DNA from: Pseudomonas koreensis
Lineage (GTDB): Bacteria > Pseudomonadota > Gammaproteobacteria > Pseudomonadales > Pseudomonadaceae
NCBI RefSeq assembly: GCF_012986595.1
Contig: NZ_JAAQYM010000003.1
Span: forward strand, 682,001 to 746,000
DNA: 64,000 nt
Direction: 5' to 3'
Shown: positions 35,869 to 44,330 of the stretch, piece after piece
Numbering within the stretch: the stretch's first letter is position 1
How the letters are laid out: each line of letters begins with the position of its first letter
The notes under the pieces: generated by a model
Databases searched by the model: none
Seen by the model: only the letters and a program-made list of their open reading frames with translations
Told to the model about the DNA's origin: nothing
Made by a program: the position numbers and the translations under genes

Positions 35869-37017
35869 ATGACCAGCAGCTCGATGACCGGTAATGCCCG
35901 ACTGGACACGTCGCTCAGCCCTGCCCGCCTGCGGGTGTCCGGGGACTGGACGCTTGCCCATTACGCCGACCTCAAGCACCTGACCGAACAGCTTCGCGGC
36001 CAGTACGACGCCAATACCGTGGTTGACCTCAACAGCCTCGGCGCCCTCGACACTGCGGGCGCTTCGCTGCTGGTGGAGTTGCTCGGTTCCGAGCGTCTGG
36101 GCCAATCCGCCGAACACCCCGACTGCACGATTTCCCCGGCTGACCGCGCGTTGCTGCAAACCGTGTATCGCTCGCTGAGCGATTTCTGCGTGCCGATCAA
36201 GGAGCCGGAAGTCAGCGTCAGCGTGCAATTGCTGACGCGCATCGGGCGCGCGGTGGAAACGGTCTGGCAGGACACCCTGCAAGTGCTGGGTTTCATCGGC
36301 CTGATCCTCGAAACCATTGCCCGCAATCTGTTCCGTCCCAAGCGCTGGCGCATCACCCCCGTCGTTGCACACATCGAGCAGACCGGCCTCGACGCCGCGC
36401 CGATCGTGGCGCTGCTGACCTTTCTGGTGGGCGCGGTGGTGGCGTTTCTCGGTGCGACGGTGCTGGCCAGTTTCGGCGCGACGATCTTTACCGTGGACCT
36501 GGTGGGCTTCTCCTTCCTGCGCGAGTTCGGCGTGTTGCTCACTGCGATCCTGATGGCCGGGCGCACCGCCAGTGCGTTCACCGCGCAGATCGGCTCGATG
36601 AAGGCCAACGAGGAGATCGATGCGATCCGAACGCTGGGCCTCGACCCGATGGAGTTGCTGGTGGTGCCGCGGGTGCTGGCGATGCTGGTGGCGCTGCCGA
36701 TGCTGACGTTTCTGGCGATGCTCTGCGGGATCATTGGTGGTGGCGTGGTGTGTGCGGTGTCGTTGGGGATCTCGCCGGCGATGTTCCTCTCGCTGCTGCA
36801 AAGCGACATCGGCATTCAGCATTTTCTGGTCGGCCTGGTGAAAGCACCGATCTTTGCCTTTCTGATCGCGACGATCGGTTGCCTGGAAGGCTTCAAGGTC
36901 AGCGGCAGCGCCGAATCGGTCGGCGCGCACACCACGTCCGCCGTGGTGCAGTCGATTTTTGTGGTGATCGTGCTCGACGCGGTGGCTGCGCTGTTCTTCA
37001 TGGAGATGGGCTGGTGA
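35869..37017 (+). CDS. MlaE-family ABC permease with N-terminal STAS domain
   Basis: 382 residues: a STAS-like N-terminal domain (about 15-105, with VVDLNSLGALDTAGASLLVEL) fused to a MlaE/YrbE permease (about 125-380) with five or six hydrophobic segments and the EQTG/ETIG-type region. It is the permease of a putative Mce-type lipid transporter moving phospholipids between envelope membranes. In the classic Mla system the STAS protein MlaB is separate, so this is the fused form. First gene of a tight four-gene operon; the ATPase start overlaps its stop (GTGA). Confidence 0.88.
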   Translation: MTSSSMTGNARLDTSLSPARLRVSGDWTLAHYADLKHLTEQLRGQYDANTVVDLNSLGALDTAGASLLVELLGSERLGQSAEHPDCTISPADRALLQTVYRSLSDFCVPIKEPEVSVSVQLLTRIGRAVETVWQDTLQVLGFIGLILETIARNLFRPKRWRITPVVAHIEQTGLDAAPIVALLTFLVGAVVAFLGATVLASFGATIFTVDLVGFSFLREFGVLLTAILMAGRTASAFTAQIGSMKANEEIDAIRTLGLDPMELLVVPRVLAMLVALPMLTFLAMLCGIIGGGVVCAVSLGISPAMFLSLLQSDIGIQHFLVGLVKAPIFAFLIATIGCLEGFKVSGSAESVGAHTTSAVVQSIFVVIVLDAVAALFFMEMGW

Positions 37018-37817
37018 GTCGTCTACCCCGCGCGCCCTCGGAGGCGGTGATCGAAGTCCGTGGTCTGTGCAACCGCTTTGGCAGCCAGAGCGTGCACGAG
37101 AACCTCGACCTGGATCTGTACAAAGGCGAAATCCTTGCCGTGGTCGGCGGCTCCGGCAGCGGCAAATCGGTGCTGCTGCGCAGCATTGTCGGCCTGCGCC
37201 GGCCCAGCGAAGGCAGCGTGAAAGTCTTCGGCCAGAACCTGCCGAGCCTGTCCGAACACGAGCGCTCGCTGGTCGAGCGGCGCTTCGGCGTGTTGTTCCA
37301 GAAGGGCGCGCTGTTCTCCTCGCTGACGGTGACCGAGAACGTTGCCCTGCCTCTGATCGAACACGCCGGCCTGAGCCGCAACGACGCCGAGCACCTGGCG
37401 GCGGTGAAGCTGGCGCTGGCCGGGCTGCCGCTGTCGGCGGCGGACAAATACCCGGCCTCGTTGTCCGGCGGCATGATCAAGCGCGCCGCGCTGGCCCGGG
37501 CGCTGGCGCTGGACCCGGATATCCTGTTTCTCGACGAACCCACCGCCGGCCTCGATCCGATTGGCGCGGCAGCGTTCGATCAACTGATCCTGACCCTGCG
37601 CGATGCGCTGGGCCTGAGCGTGTTTCTGGTGACCCACGACCTCGACACGCTCTACACCATCACCGACCGTGTGGCGGTGCTGGCGCAGAAGAAAGTGCTG
37701 GTCGCCGGCCCGATCGACGTGGTCTCGGAAACCGCTGACGCGTGGATTCACGAATACTTCCACGGCCCGCGCGGCCGCTCGGCGCTGGACGCCGCCAAAT
37801 TGCTCAACGAGGTCTGA
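37014..37817 (+). CDS. MlaF-like ABC transporter ATPase
   Basis: 267-residue ATP-binding subunit for the adjacent MlaE-type permease. Walker A is GGSGSGKS (about residues 44-51), the signature is LSGGM, Walker B is DILFLDEPTAGLD and the H-loop is VTHDLD. The GTG at 37014 overlaps the permease stop codon, giving translational coupling, and produces the N-terminus VSRLPRAPSEAVIEVRGL. The MlaD-like gene starts one base after its stop codon. Confidence 0.92.
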   Translation: MSRLPRAPSEAVIEVRGLCNRFGSQSVHENLDLDLYKGEILAVVGGSGSGKSVLLRSIVGLRRPSEGSVKVFGQNLPSLSEHERSLVERRFGVLFQKGALFSSLTVTENVALPLIEHAGLSRNDAEHLAAVKLALAGLPLSAADKYPASLSGGMIKRAALARALALDPDILFLDEPTAGLDPIGAAAFDQLILTLRDALGLSVFLVTHDLDTLYTITDRVAVLAQKKVLVAGPIDVVSETADAWIHEYFHGPRGRSALDAAKLLNEV

Positions 37818-37818
37818 C

Positions 37819-38757
37819 ATGGAAACCCGAGCCCATCATGTGTTGATCGGCCTGTTCTCGGTGATAGTGGTGGCAGGCGCCCTGCTCTTCGGCCTGTGGC
37901 TGGCCAAGTCCAGCGTCGACTCCGAGTTCAAGGATTACGAAGTGGTCTTCAACGAGGCGGTCAGCGGCCTGTCCAAGGGCAGCCCGGTGCAGTACAGCGG
38001 GATCAAGGTCGGCGACGTGGTCAGCCTGCGCCTCGACCCGAAAGACCCGCGCCGGGTGCTGGCGCGGATTCGCCTCGGCGGTGACACGCCGGTCAAGGAA
38101 GACACCCAGGCCAAGCTGGCCTTGGCCGGGATCACCGGGACCTCGATCATCCAGCTCAGCGGCGGCACCCCGCAGAGCCCGAAACTGCGCGGGCATGACG
38201 GCGAATTGCCGACCATCGTTGCCGCGCCCTCGCCCATTTCCCGGCTGCTCAATGACAGCAACGACTTGATGACCGGCATCACCGCCCTGTTGAACAATGC
38301 CAACCAGATGTTCTCCCCGCAGAACGTCGAGCGTGTCAGCAACACCCTGGCGCATCTGGAGCAGACCACCGGCTCGATCAACGATCAACGCGGCGACCTG
38401 CGCCAGGCCATGCAGCAACTGGCGAGCGTCGGCAAACAGGCCGGCAGCATGCTCGAACAGACCTCGCTGCTGATGCGCAACGCCAACGGCCTGCTCAACG
38501 ATCAGGGCAAGCAGGCGCTGGGCAGTGCCGAGCAGGCGATGAAGTCGCTGGAACAGAGCAGCGCGACCATCAACGGCCTGCTGAGCAAGAACCAGAACGC
38601 CCTCGACAACGGTATGCAGGGCCTCAATGGCCTGGCCCCGGCGATTCGCGAGCTGCGTGAAACCCTGACTTCGCTGCGCGCCATTTCCCAACGCCTGGAG
38701 GCCAACCCAAGCGGTTACCTGCTGGGCAGTGACAAGAACAAGGAGTTCACGCCATGA
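37819..38757 (+). CDS. MlaD/MCE-domain lipid-binding protein
   Basis: 312-residue inner-membrane-anchored periplasmic protein: one N-terminal transmembrane segment (about 8-30), one MCE domain (about 38-120, with GSPVQYSGIKVGDV and ITGTSIIQL), and a long helical, glutamine-rich C-terminal region (about 140-300) likely to form a coiled coil or needle. MCE proteins form rings that carry lipids across the periplasm. The C-terminal length exceeds that of E. coli MlaD, placing it nearer to long single-MCE forms. Confidence 0.9.
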   Translation: METRAHHVLIGLFSVIVVAGALLFGLWLAKSSVDSEFKDYEVVFNEAVSGLSKGSPVQYSGIKVGDVVSLRLDPKDPRRVLARIRLGGDTPVKEDTQAKLALAGITGTSIIQLSGGTPQSPKLRGHDGELPTIVAAPSPISRLLNDSNDLMTGITALLNNANQMFSPQNVERVSNTLAHLEQTTGSINDQRGDLRQAMQQLASVGKQAGSMLEQTSLLMRNANGLLNDQGKQALGSAEQAMKSLEQSSATINGLLSKNQNALDNGMQGLNGLAPAIRELRETLTSLRAISQRLEANPSGYLLGSDKNKEFTP

Positions 38758-39380
38758 AGCTGACTCGTCTCGCCCTCTTCGCCGCAGGCCTTACCCTGCT
38801 CAGTGCGTGCTCGATCCTGCCCAAGGCCGAGCCATCGGACGTTTATCGCCTGCCCGCCGCGCAGGCGCCCGCCTCGGCCAGCCCGGCGGCCATCCAGCAC
38901 TGGTCGCTACGGCTGAACAAACTGCAGGCCAGCGAAGCGCTGAACCGGCCGAACATCGCGGTGATTCCACAGGGTGACGTGATCAGCAGCTACAAGGCCT
39001 CGCGCTGGAGCGATCCGGCGCCGGTGCTGGTGCGCAATCGGCTGCTCGATGGCTTTGCGCGTGATGGCCGGGTGACGTTGCTCAGCACCGATGACAGCAA
39101 CTTCGCTGCGGATCTGGAGCTGGGCGGCAGTCTGCAGGCGTTTCAGACCGAGTATCAGGGCAACCAGGCCAGCGTCGTGGTGCGGGTCGATGCGTTGCTG
39201 GTGCGCGGCTACGACCAGAAGATTCTCGCCAGCCGGCGCTTTGAAGAGCGTCAGCCGCTGAGCGATGTGCAGGTGCCGGCGGTGGTGGCGGGGTTTGGGC
39301 AGGCCAGTGATCGGCTGACCGCGAAAGTCGTGGCGTGGGCGGTCGATCAGGGCCAGAAGCTCGCCCCTCCAAAACTCTGA
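38754..39380 (+). CDS. ABC-type transport auxiliary lipoprotein (PqiC/DUF330-like)
   Basis: 208-residue lipoprotein with signal peptide and lipobox LLSAC (C19), then a domain of the ABC transport auxiliary component family. It probably sits in the outer membrane and receives or docks the MCE protein. Its start overlaps the MlaD-like stop (ATGA). It takes the place of MlaC/MlaA-type partners, which are absent here, making the operon more like the PqiABC or long-MCE type than canonical Mla. Confidence 0.85.
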   Translation: MKLTRLALFAAGLTLLSACSILPKAEPSDVYRLPAAQAPASASPAAIQHWSLRLNKLQASEALNRPNIAVIPQGDVISSYKASRWSDPAPVLVRNRLLDGFARDGRVTLLSTDDSNFAADLELGGSLQAFQTEYQGNQASVVVRVDALLVRGYDQKILASRRFEERQPLSDVQVPAVVAGFGQASDRLTAKVVAWAVDQGQKLAPPKL

Positions 39381-39397
39381 CTTTACAGGGATGCCTT

Positions 39398-39427
39398 TGT
39401 GGCGAGGGAGCAAGCTCCCTCGCCACA
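39398..39427. terminator. REP hairpin, GTGGCGAGGGAGC class, between converging genes
   Basis: TGTGGCGAGGGAGC (39398-39411) and its perfect complement (39414-39427) with only two bases between. It is a collapsed REP element, placed where the Mla-like operon meets the convergent SpmAB gene, and likely to block readthrough. Confidence 0.75.
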
Positions 39428-39457
39428 GAGAATCTGTCTAGCCCAAGAAGTCTGGGA

Positions 39458-40687
39458 TCAGCCGAAGAACCAGTAGCAGACGCCAATCGCGCCCAGCACA
39501 CCGGCCAGTTCCGCCAGCAGCGCACAGCCCACCGCATGCCGCGCGCGTTGAATCCCCACCGCGCCGAAATACACAGCCAGCACATAGAACGTGGTCTCGG
39601 TGCTGCCCTGTATCGTCGCCGCCACCAGTGACGGGAAGCTGTCGACGCCCGAGGTTTTCATCGTCTCGATCAGCATCGCCCGTGCGGCGCTGCCGGAAAA
39701 CGGTTTGACCATCGCCGTCGGCAACGCGTCGACAAACCGCGTGTCCCACCCGGCCCACTCGATCAGGTGGCGAATCCCGTCCAGACCGAAGTCCAGCGCC
39801 CCGGACGCCCGCAGCACGCCAATCGCGCACAGCATCGCCACCAGGTACGGCAGCAGGTTCTTGGCGACGTCGAAGCCCTCTTTCGCGCCCTCGACGAAGG
39901 CCTCGTAGACCTTGACCTTGCGCAGCGCGCCGATCACCAGGAACAGCATGATCAGGCCGAACAGCGTGAGGTTGCCGAGGATTGATGACAGCCCGGCCAG
40001 CGCCGTGGCCGACATCGTCGCCAGCAGTGCCATGAAGCCGCCGAGGAGCAGCGCTCCGGGAACTAGATATGCCAGCACCACCGGGTCCCAGATGCGCAGG
40101 CGCTGCATGAACGCCACCGAGAGGAAGCCGACGATGGTCGAGCAACTGGTTGCCAGCAGGATCGGCAGGAACACCAGCGTCGGGTCCGGTGCGCCTTGCT
40201 GGGCGCGGTACATGAAGATCGTCACCGGCAACAGGGTCAGGGACGACGCGTTGAGCACCAGGAACAGGATCTGCGCGTTGCTGGCGACGGTGGCACTGGG
40301 ATTGAGCTCTTGCAGCGCTTTCATGGCCTTGAGGCCGATCGGCGTCGCGGCGTTGTCCAGCCCCAGGCCGTTGGCGGCGAAGTTCAGGGTGATCAGGCCC
40401 AGCGCTGGGTGACCGGGCGGGACTTCCGGCATCAGGCGCAGGAACAGCGGGCCGAGGACCTTGGCCAGCCATTCGACGATCCCGGCTTTCTCAGCGATGC
40501 GCAGGAAGCCCAGCCACAGGGTCAGGGTGCCGAACAGCAGCACCATCACCTCGACCGACAGCTTGGCCATGGCAAAAATGCTTTCCACCATCGCCGCAAA
40601 AATCCCGGCGTTGCCGCCGACCAGCCACTGCACCAGCGCCGATATTGCTGCCACGACGAAGAAGCCAAGCCACAGGCCATTAAGCAT
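39458..40687 (-). CDS. SpmA-SpmB fusion, nucleoside-recognition/Gate domain membrane protein
   Basis: 409-residue membrane protein holding two Gate (nucleoside recognition) domains: an SpmA-like half (about 1-210, with ITLNFAANGLGLDNAATPIGL) and an SpmB-like half (about 235-405, with GAKEGFDVAKNLLPYLVAMLC and GSTETTFYVLAVYFGAVG). In spore formers SpmA and SpmB affect core dehydration. In Pseudomonas the fused protein has no sporulation role and is probably a transporter of unknown substrate. Converges with the Mla-like operon. Confidence 0.85.
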   Translation of the reverse strand: MLNGLWLGFFVVAAISALVQWLVGGNAGIFAAMVESIFAMAKLSVEVMVLLFGTLTLWLGFLRIAEKAGIVEWLAKVLGPLFLRLMPEVPPGHPALGLITLNFAANGLGLDNAATPIGLKAMKALQELNPSATVASNAQILFLVLNASSLTLLPVTIFMYRAQQGAPDPTLVFLPILLATSCSTIVGFLSVAFMQRLRIWDPVVLAYLVPGALLLGGFMALLATMSATALAGLSSILGNLTLFGLIMLFLVIGALRKVKVYEAFVEGAKEGFDVAKNLLPYLVAMLCAIGVLRASGALDFGLDGIRHLIEWAGWDTRFVDALPTAMVKPFSGSAARAMLIETMKTSGVDSFPSLVAATIQGSTETTFYVLAVYFGAVGIQRARHAVGCALLAELAGVLGAIGVCYWFFG

Positions 40688-40742
40688 CAGTCAAATCCCC
40701 CGGAAGATGCGGCGAATGATAGCGGGGTCGCCAGAAACGACA

Positions 40743-40764
40743 AACCCCGGATTTCTCCGGGGTT
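40743..40764 (-). terminator. GC-rich hairpin downstream of gltP
   Basis: AACCCCGG (40743-40750) and CCGGGGTT (40757-40764) with a 6-base loop, followed on the minus strand by a weak T-rich run (TTGTCGTTTC). Likely ends transcription between gltP and the SpmAB gene. Confidence 0.5.
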
Positions 40765-40791
40765 CGTTCGTATGGCTGGACTCAATCAACG

Positions 40792-40869
40792 GTAGGAGCT
40801 GCCGAAGGCTGCGATCTTTTGATTTTTCAAAAGCAAGATCAAAAGATCGCAGCCTGCGGCAGCTCCTAC
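40792..40869. repeat. REPIN, GATCGCAGCC class
   Basis: 32-bp arms (40792-40823 and 40838-40869) of the same class as 17865-17942, with one mismatch (CCGAAGG in one arm against CCTGCGG in the other) and a 14-base centre. Located 13 bases after the gltP stop. Confidence 0.86.
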
Positions 40870-40882
40870 AGAGGTTCAGCTA

Positions 40883-42214
40883 TCAGTTCTTCGAGATTTC
40901 GCCAGCCGGCAGTTTTTCCTTGCTGCGCCAGTGCGGCAGGGAGTTCCAGTAGCGCTGGCCCTTGGCGTCGTCGTACATGCCTTCCCAACGCGCAATAACC
41001 AGTACCGCCAGGGCGTTGCCGATTACGTTCAGTGCGGTACGCGCCATGTCCATGATGCGGTCGACACCGGCGATAAAGGCCAGGCCTTCCAGCGGGATAC
41101 CGACGCTGCCCAGGGTGGCCAGCAGCACCACGAAGGACACGCCCGGTACGCCGGCGATGCCTTTGGAGGTGACCATCAGGGTCAGGACCAGCAGCAGTTG
41201 CTGGCTGATCGACAGGTCGATGCCGTACAGCTGGGCAATGAAGATCGCCGCGATGGACTGGTATAGGGTCGAACCGTCGAGGTTGAACGAGTAACCGGTC
41301 GGCACCACGAAGCTGCAGATGGCTTTCGGTGCGCCGTAGGCTTCCATCTTCTCGATCACCCGTGGCAGCACGGTTTCCGAGGAGGCGGTGGAGTAGGCCA
41401 GCACCAGCTCATCCTTGAAGATGCGCATCAGCTTGAGCACGGAGAAGCCGAACAGCTTGGCGATCAGGCCCAGCACCACGAAGGCGAAGAAGGCGATGGC
41501 CACGTAAACCAGGATCACCAGCTTGGCCAGCGGCAGCAGCGAAGCGAAACCGAAGTTGGCGACGGTCACCGCGATCAGGGCGAACACGCCGATCGGGGCG
41601 TAGTTCATGATCATGTGGGTGACTTTGAACATGCTTTCCGAGACGCCCTGGAACATCTTCACCAGCGGCTCGCGCAGGTCCGATTGCAGGCTCGACAGAC
41701 CGAGGCCGAACAGCACGGAGAAGAAGATGATCGGCAGCATCTCGCCGCGGGCCATGGCCGCGAAGATGTTCGACGGGATCAGGTTAAGGATGGTCTCGAT
41801 GAACGCGTGTTCATGCTGCACTTCGGCGGCGGTCGCCTGGTACTTGGAGATGTCCACCGTGCCCAGCGTGCTCATGTCGATGCCGGTGCCCGGATGGAAC
41901 AGGTTGGCCAGCAGCAGGCCGACAACAATGGCGATGGTGGTGACGATTTCGAAATAGATGATCGTCTTCAGGCCGATACGCCCGAGTTTCTTGGCGTCGC
42001 CCACGCCGGCAATGCCGACAATCAGGGAGGAGATGACGATCGGGATCACGATCATCTTGATCAGACGGATAAAGATATCGCCTGCCGGTTGCAGGACGTT
42101 ACTGATCCACCAGGCCTTCTCGGCACTGAAATGGTTGAGCAACGCACCAATTGCAATCCCTAGAACCAGACCGATGAGGATCTGCCAGGCGAGGCTGAGT
42201 TTTGCCTTCTTCAT
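40883..42214 (-). CDS. gltP: Glutamate/aspartate:proton symporter
   Basis: 443-residue inner-membrane dicarboxylate/amino acid:cation symporter. It shows the family features: about eight hydrophobic segments, the serine-rich re-entrant loop around STASSETVLPRVIEKM, and the C-terminal loops PTGYSFNLDGSTLYQSIAAIFIAQ and TSKGIAGVPGVSFVVL. The length and the sequence KAKLSLAWQILIGLVLGI fit GltP. The ATG at 42214 follows AAGGGTAA; an upstream in-frame start (42370) would translate a structured leader and is rejected. The leader contains an unusual pair of terminator-like hairpins. Confidence 0.9.
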   Translation of the reverse strand: MKKAKLSLAWQILIGLVLGIAIGALLNHFSAEKAWWISNVLQPAGDIFIRLIKMIVIPIVISSLIVGIAGVGDAKKLGRIGLKTIIYFEIVTTIAIVVGLLLANLFHPGTGIDMSTLGTVDISKYQATAAEVQHEHAFIETILNLIPSNIFAAMARGEMLPIIFFSVLFGLGLSSLQSDLREPLVKMFQGVSESMFKVTHMIMNYAPIGVFALIAVTVANFGFASLLPLAKLVILVYVAIAFFAFVVLGLIAKLFGFSVLKLMRIFKDELVLAYSTASSETVLPRVIEKMEAYGAPKAICSFVVPTGYSFNLDGSTLYQSIAAIFIAQLYGIDLSISQQLLLVLTLMVTSKGIAGVPGVSFVVLLATLGSVGIPLEGLAFIAGVDRIMDMARTALNVIGNALAVLVIARWEGMYDDAKGQRYWNSLPHWRSKEKLPAGEISKN

Positions 42215-42343
42215 TATCTTTACCCTTACTTGCGTTTGACTCAGGCACATGCAGCAACTGGAACGCTCTTTAGCGGAAAAGTCTGTGCATCTGCCTCCGT
42301 ATAAGGTGCCCCGAAGCGCGTGTTTACGGCTCTTCGGCAGGCG

Positions 42344-42379
42344 AAAAAAGGCGCAACTATTCCGATGCAAGGTTGCGCC
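42344..42379 (-). terminator. Terminator-like hairpin in the gltP leader
   Basis: On the minus strand the stem GGCGCAAC/GTTGCGCC with a 14-base loop is followed directly by TTTTTT (42349 down to 42344). It lies 130 bases before the gltP start, in the orientation that would stop transcription into gltP, so it may be an attenuator or the end of a separate small transcript. Confidence 0.7.
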
Positions 42380-42404
42380 GTCTAATGCCGTAAACGCCTA
42401 CCCT

Positions 42405-42429
42405 ATGCCGAATCGGCATGAGCTTTTTT
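42405..42429 (+). terminator. Opposing terminator-like hairpin
   Basis: ATGCCG/CGGCAT (42405-42410, 42414-42419) with a 3-base loop, then GAGCTTTTTT on the plus strand. No plus-strand gene precedes it, so any transcript ending here would be antisense to the gltP leader. Confidence 0.5.
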
Positions 42430-42882
42430 AAATGAAACTGGCGTCCCAACCGGTTCGATTGCGACATTTAAGCCGGCATAAGTGCCGTGAACCGGCCATT
42501 TCAGCTTAGGTTGGTTGTTTTTTGAGCGATTGAATTCGGCGAAAAATTCAAGAAAAAGCCTTCATTTGCAGACTAGAAGTCTCACTGCTTAAAAGGACTC
42601 TTTGTCGATATACGGTCGTCAGGAAACACGGCGTAATGTTTTCGCGCGCAGTCTGAGCCATAAAAAGATGAGCAGGACGCTCTAGATCAATGTTTTGCAT
42701 CATGAAAAGCTCAGCGCAAGTCCGTCGAACCGCCGAGGGCCGGCGAACCTGCGTCGCAGCTTTTACCCTGACCCGGCCCTTGCGCAGGCACTCCCTGTAC
42801 CCGTAGGTCACTCCGACCCTGAAACAGTCAGAACGTCCCGGCCCCTTGGTCATGCGACCACCTTCCTCGGGCGGGCGCAATG

Positions 42883-42906
42883 GAAGGCAGCAGGGCTGCT
42901 GCCTTC
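42883..42906. terminator. Hairpin downstream of the Ivy-like gene
   Basis: GAAGGCAGCAG (42883-42893) and CTGCTGCCTTC (42896-42906) form an 11-bp stem around two bases, 9 bases past the stop codon of the Ivy-like gene. No T-tract follows on the minus strand, so termination may need a factor. Confidence 0.6.
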
Positions 42907-42915
42907 ATGTTCAAA

Positions 42916-43380
42916 TCAGTACCACTTTGGATCTTTCTTGAGGGTTTCCATCAAAAGATCCTGCATGCCCTGATCGGGTTTGCCGAGGAAGCGGTAGGTT
43001 GCATGTCGCGTCGGCGACTTGTCGGCCGGCAGTCCTTCGGGCACATCGACGAGCATGGCGTAAGCATCTTTCTTGTCGAAGCTGAACGCGACGATCAAGC
43101 GGTGGTTGAGGCACTTGTCTGCGGATTCGCAGAGCGGCCCGACCAGATACTTGTCACCGTCTTCCGTCACGGCATTCATCTGCTGTTCTGGCGTGCCGGA
43201 CAGGTTCATCACCCATTCCGGCAGACGTTCTTCGTGCTTCACAACGCCTTGCCAGGTTTCCCTGTATTGCGGGTCGGAGCCAAGCAGCTCGTTGACCCGC
43301 GTCTGGCCATCATTGGCCGCCATCGCCATGGCACTACCGCCCAGAAGCAGGGCGGCTGCCAGTGTCTTTAAAGCGATCAT
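42916..43380 (-). CDS. Ivy-family (inhibitor of vertebrate lysozyme-like) periplasmic protein
   Basis: 154-residue protein with a signal peptide (cleaved near MAMAA) and an Ivy-like body: NELLGSDPQYRETWQGVV, then LPEWVMNLSGT, then the cysteine loop C84-ESADK-C90 and NHRLIVAFSFDKKDAYAML. Ivy proteins block c-type lysozymes with a loop usually written CKPHDC. Here the loop is one residue longer and lacks the histidine, so lysozyme inhibition is uncertain. From memory it matches PA5481, two genes from algB. A DUF1328 gene lies 2 bases upstream on the same strand. Confidence 0.82.
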   Translation of the reverse strand: MIALKTLAAALLLGGSAMAMAANDGQTRVNELLGSDPQYRETWQGVVKHEERLPEWVMNLSGTPEQQMNAVTEDGDKYLVGPLCESADKCLNHRLIVAFSFDKKDAYAMLVDVPEGLPADKSPTRHATYRFLGKPDQGMQDLLMETLKKDPKWY

Positions 43381-43382
43381 CG

Positions 43383-43903
<521 letters not shown>

Positions 43904-44330
43904 CCTGGGTTTCCTCACTCTTGTTTGGTTAGGGCAGTGGAATCTGCCCGGGCTGAATGAGTTATTGCAGGCTGCATGCCAGTTTTTTAATTGAAAAATA
44001 TTCAATAAAATCAATGGCTTATAAGCGATGAGATTTCAGCCATGGACGCATCCTGCACGATGGGTCATCTGCGGTCGTGCGAAATGCATGATTATTTCGT
44101 AGGAGATTTCATTCTTATTGAATTGAGAGCAGGTCTCGGATGTCAGAAAAGTACGCAGGCAACCGCCTGCAATCCGGTGATTGTTTAAATGTTCAACAAA
44201 TTCAATGGATTGGCCGTCATGTCAGGAGAGGGCTACCCTGCTATGGCTGGCATCGTTCAGAATCGACCATGCAACTTGCCCGATTTTTCCGGGACTAACC
44301 AAGATCAATCACTTATGGAGCGTAGGAAAA
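43904..44330. other. 427-base divergent promoter region upstream of algB
   Basis: A+T-rich region with no gene. A small hairpin GCAGGC-AACC-GCCTGC lies at 44155-44170. It must hold the algB promoter and the promoter of the 94-residue gene; I could not assign convincing -35/-10 boxes. Confidence 0.45.

Larger units (their letters stand above)
42215..42915. other. 701-base gene-free region upstream of gltP
   Basis: Contains the gltP leader, two terminator-like hairpins pointing in opposite directions (42344-42379 and 42405-42429), an A+T-rich stretch (about 42420-42700), and a hairpin next to the Ivy-like gene (42883-42906). Reading frames of 60-110 codons here (for example 42548-42880) have no ribosome-binding site or family features and were not accepted. 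Confidence 0.5.

Noticed and set aside
42548..42880. 110-codon minus-strand frame in the gltP upstream region
   Set aside because: No ribosome-binding site, no recognisable family, composition unlike neighbours, and it spans structured non-coding DNA.
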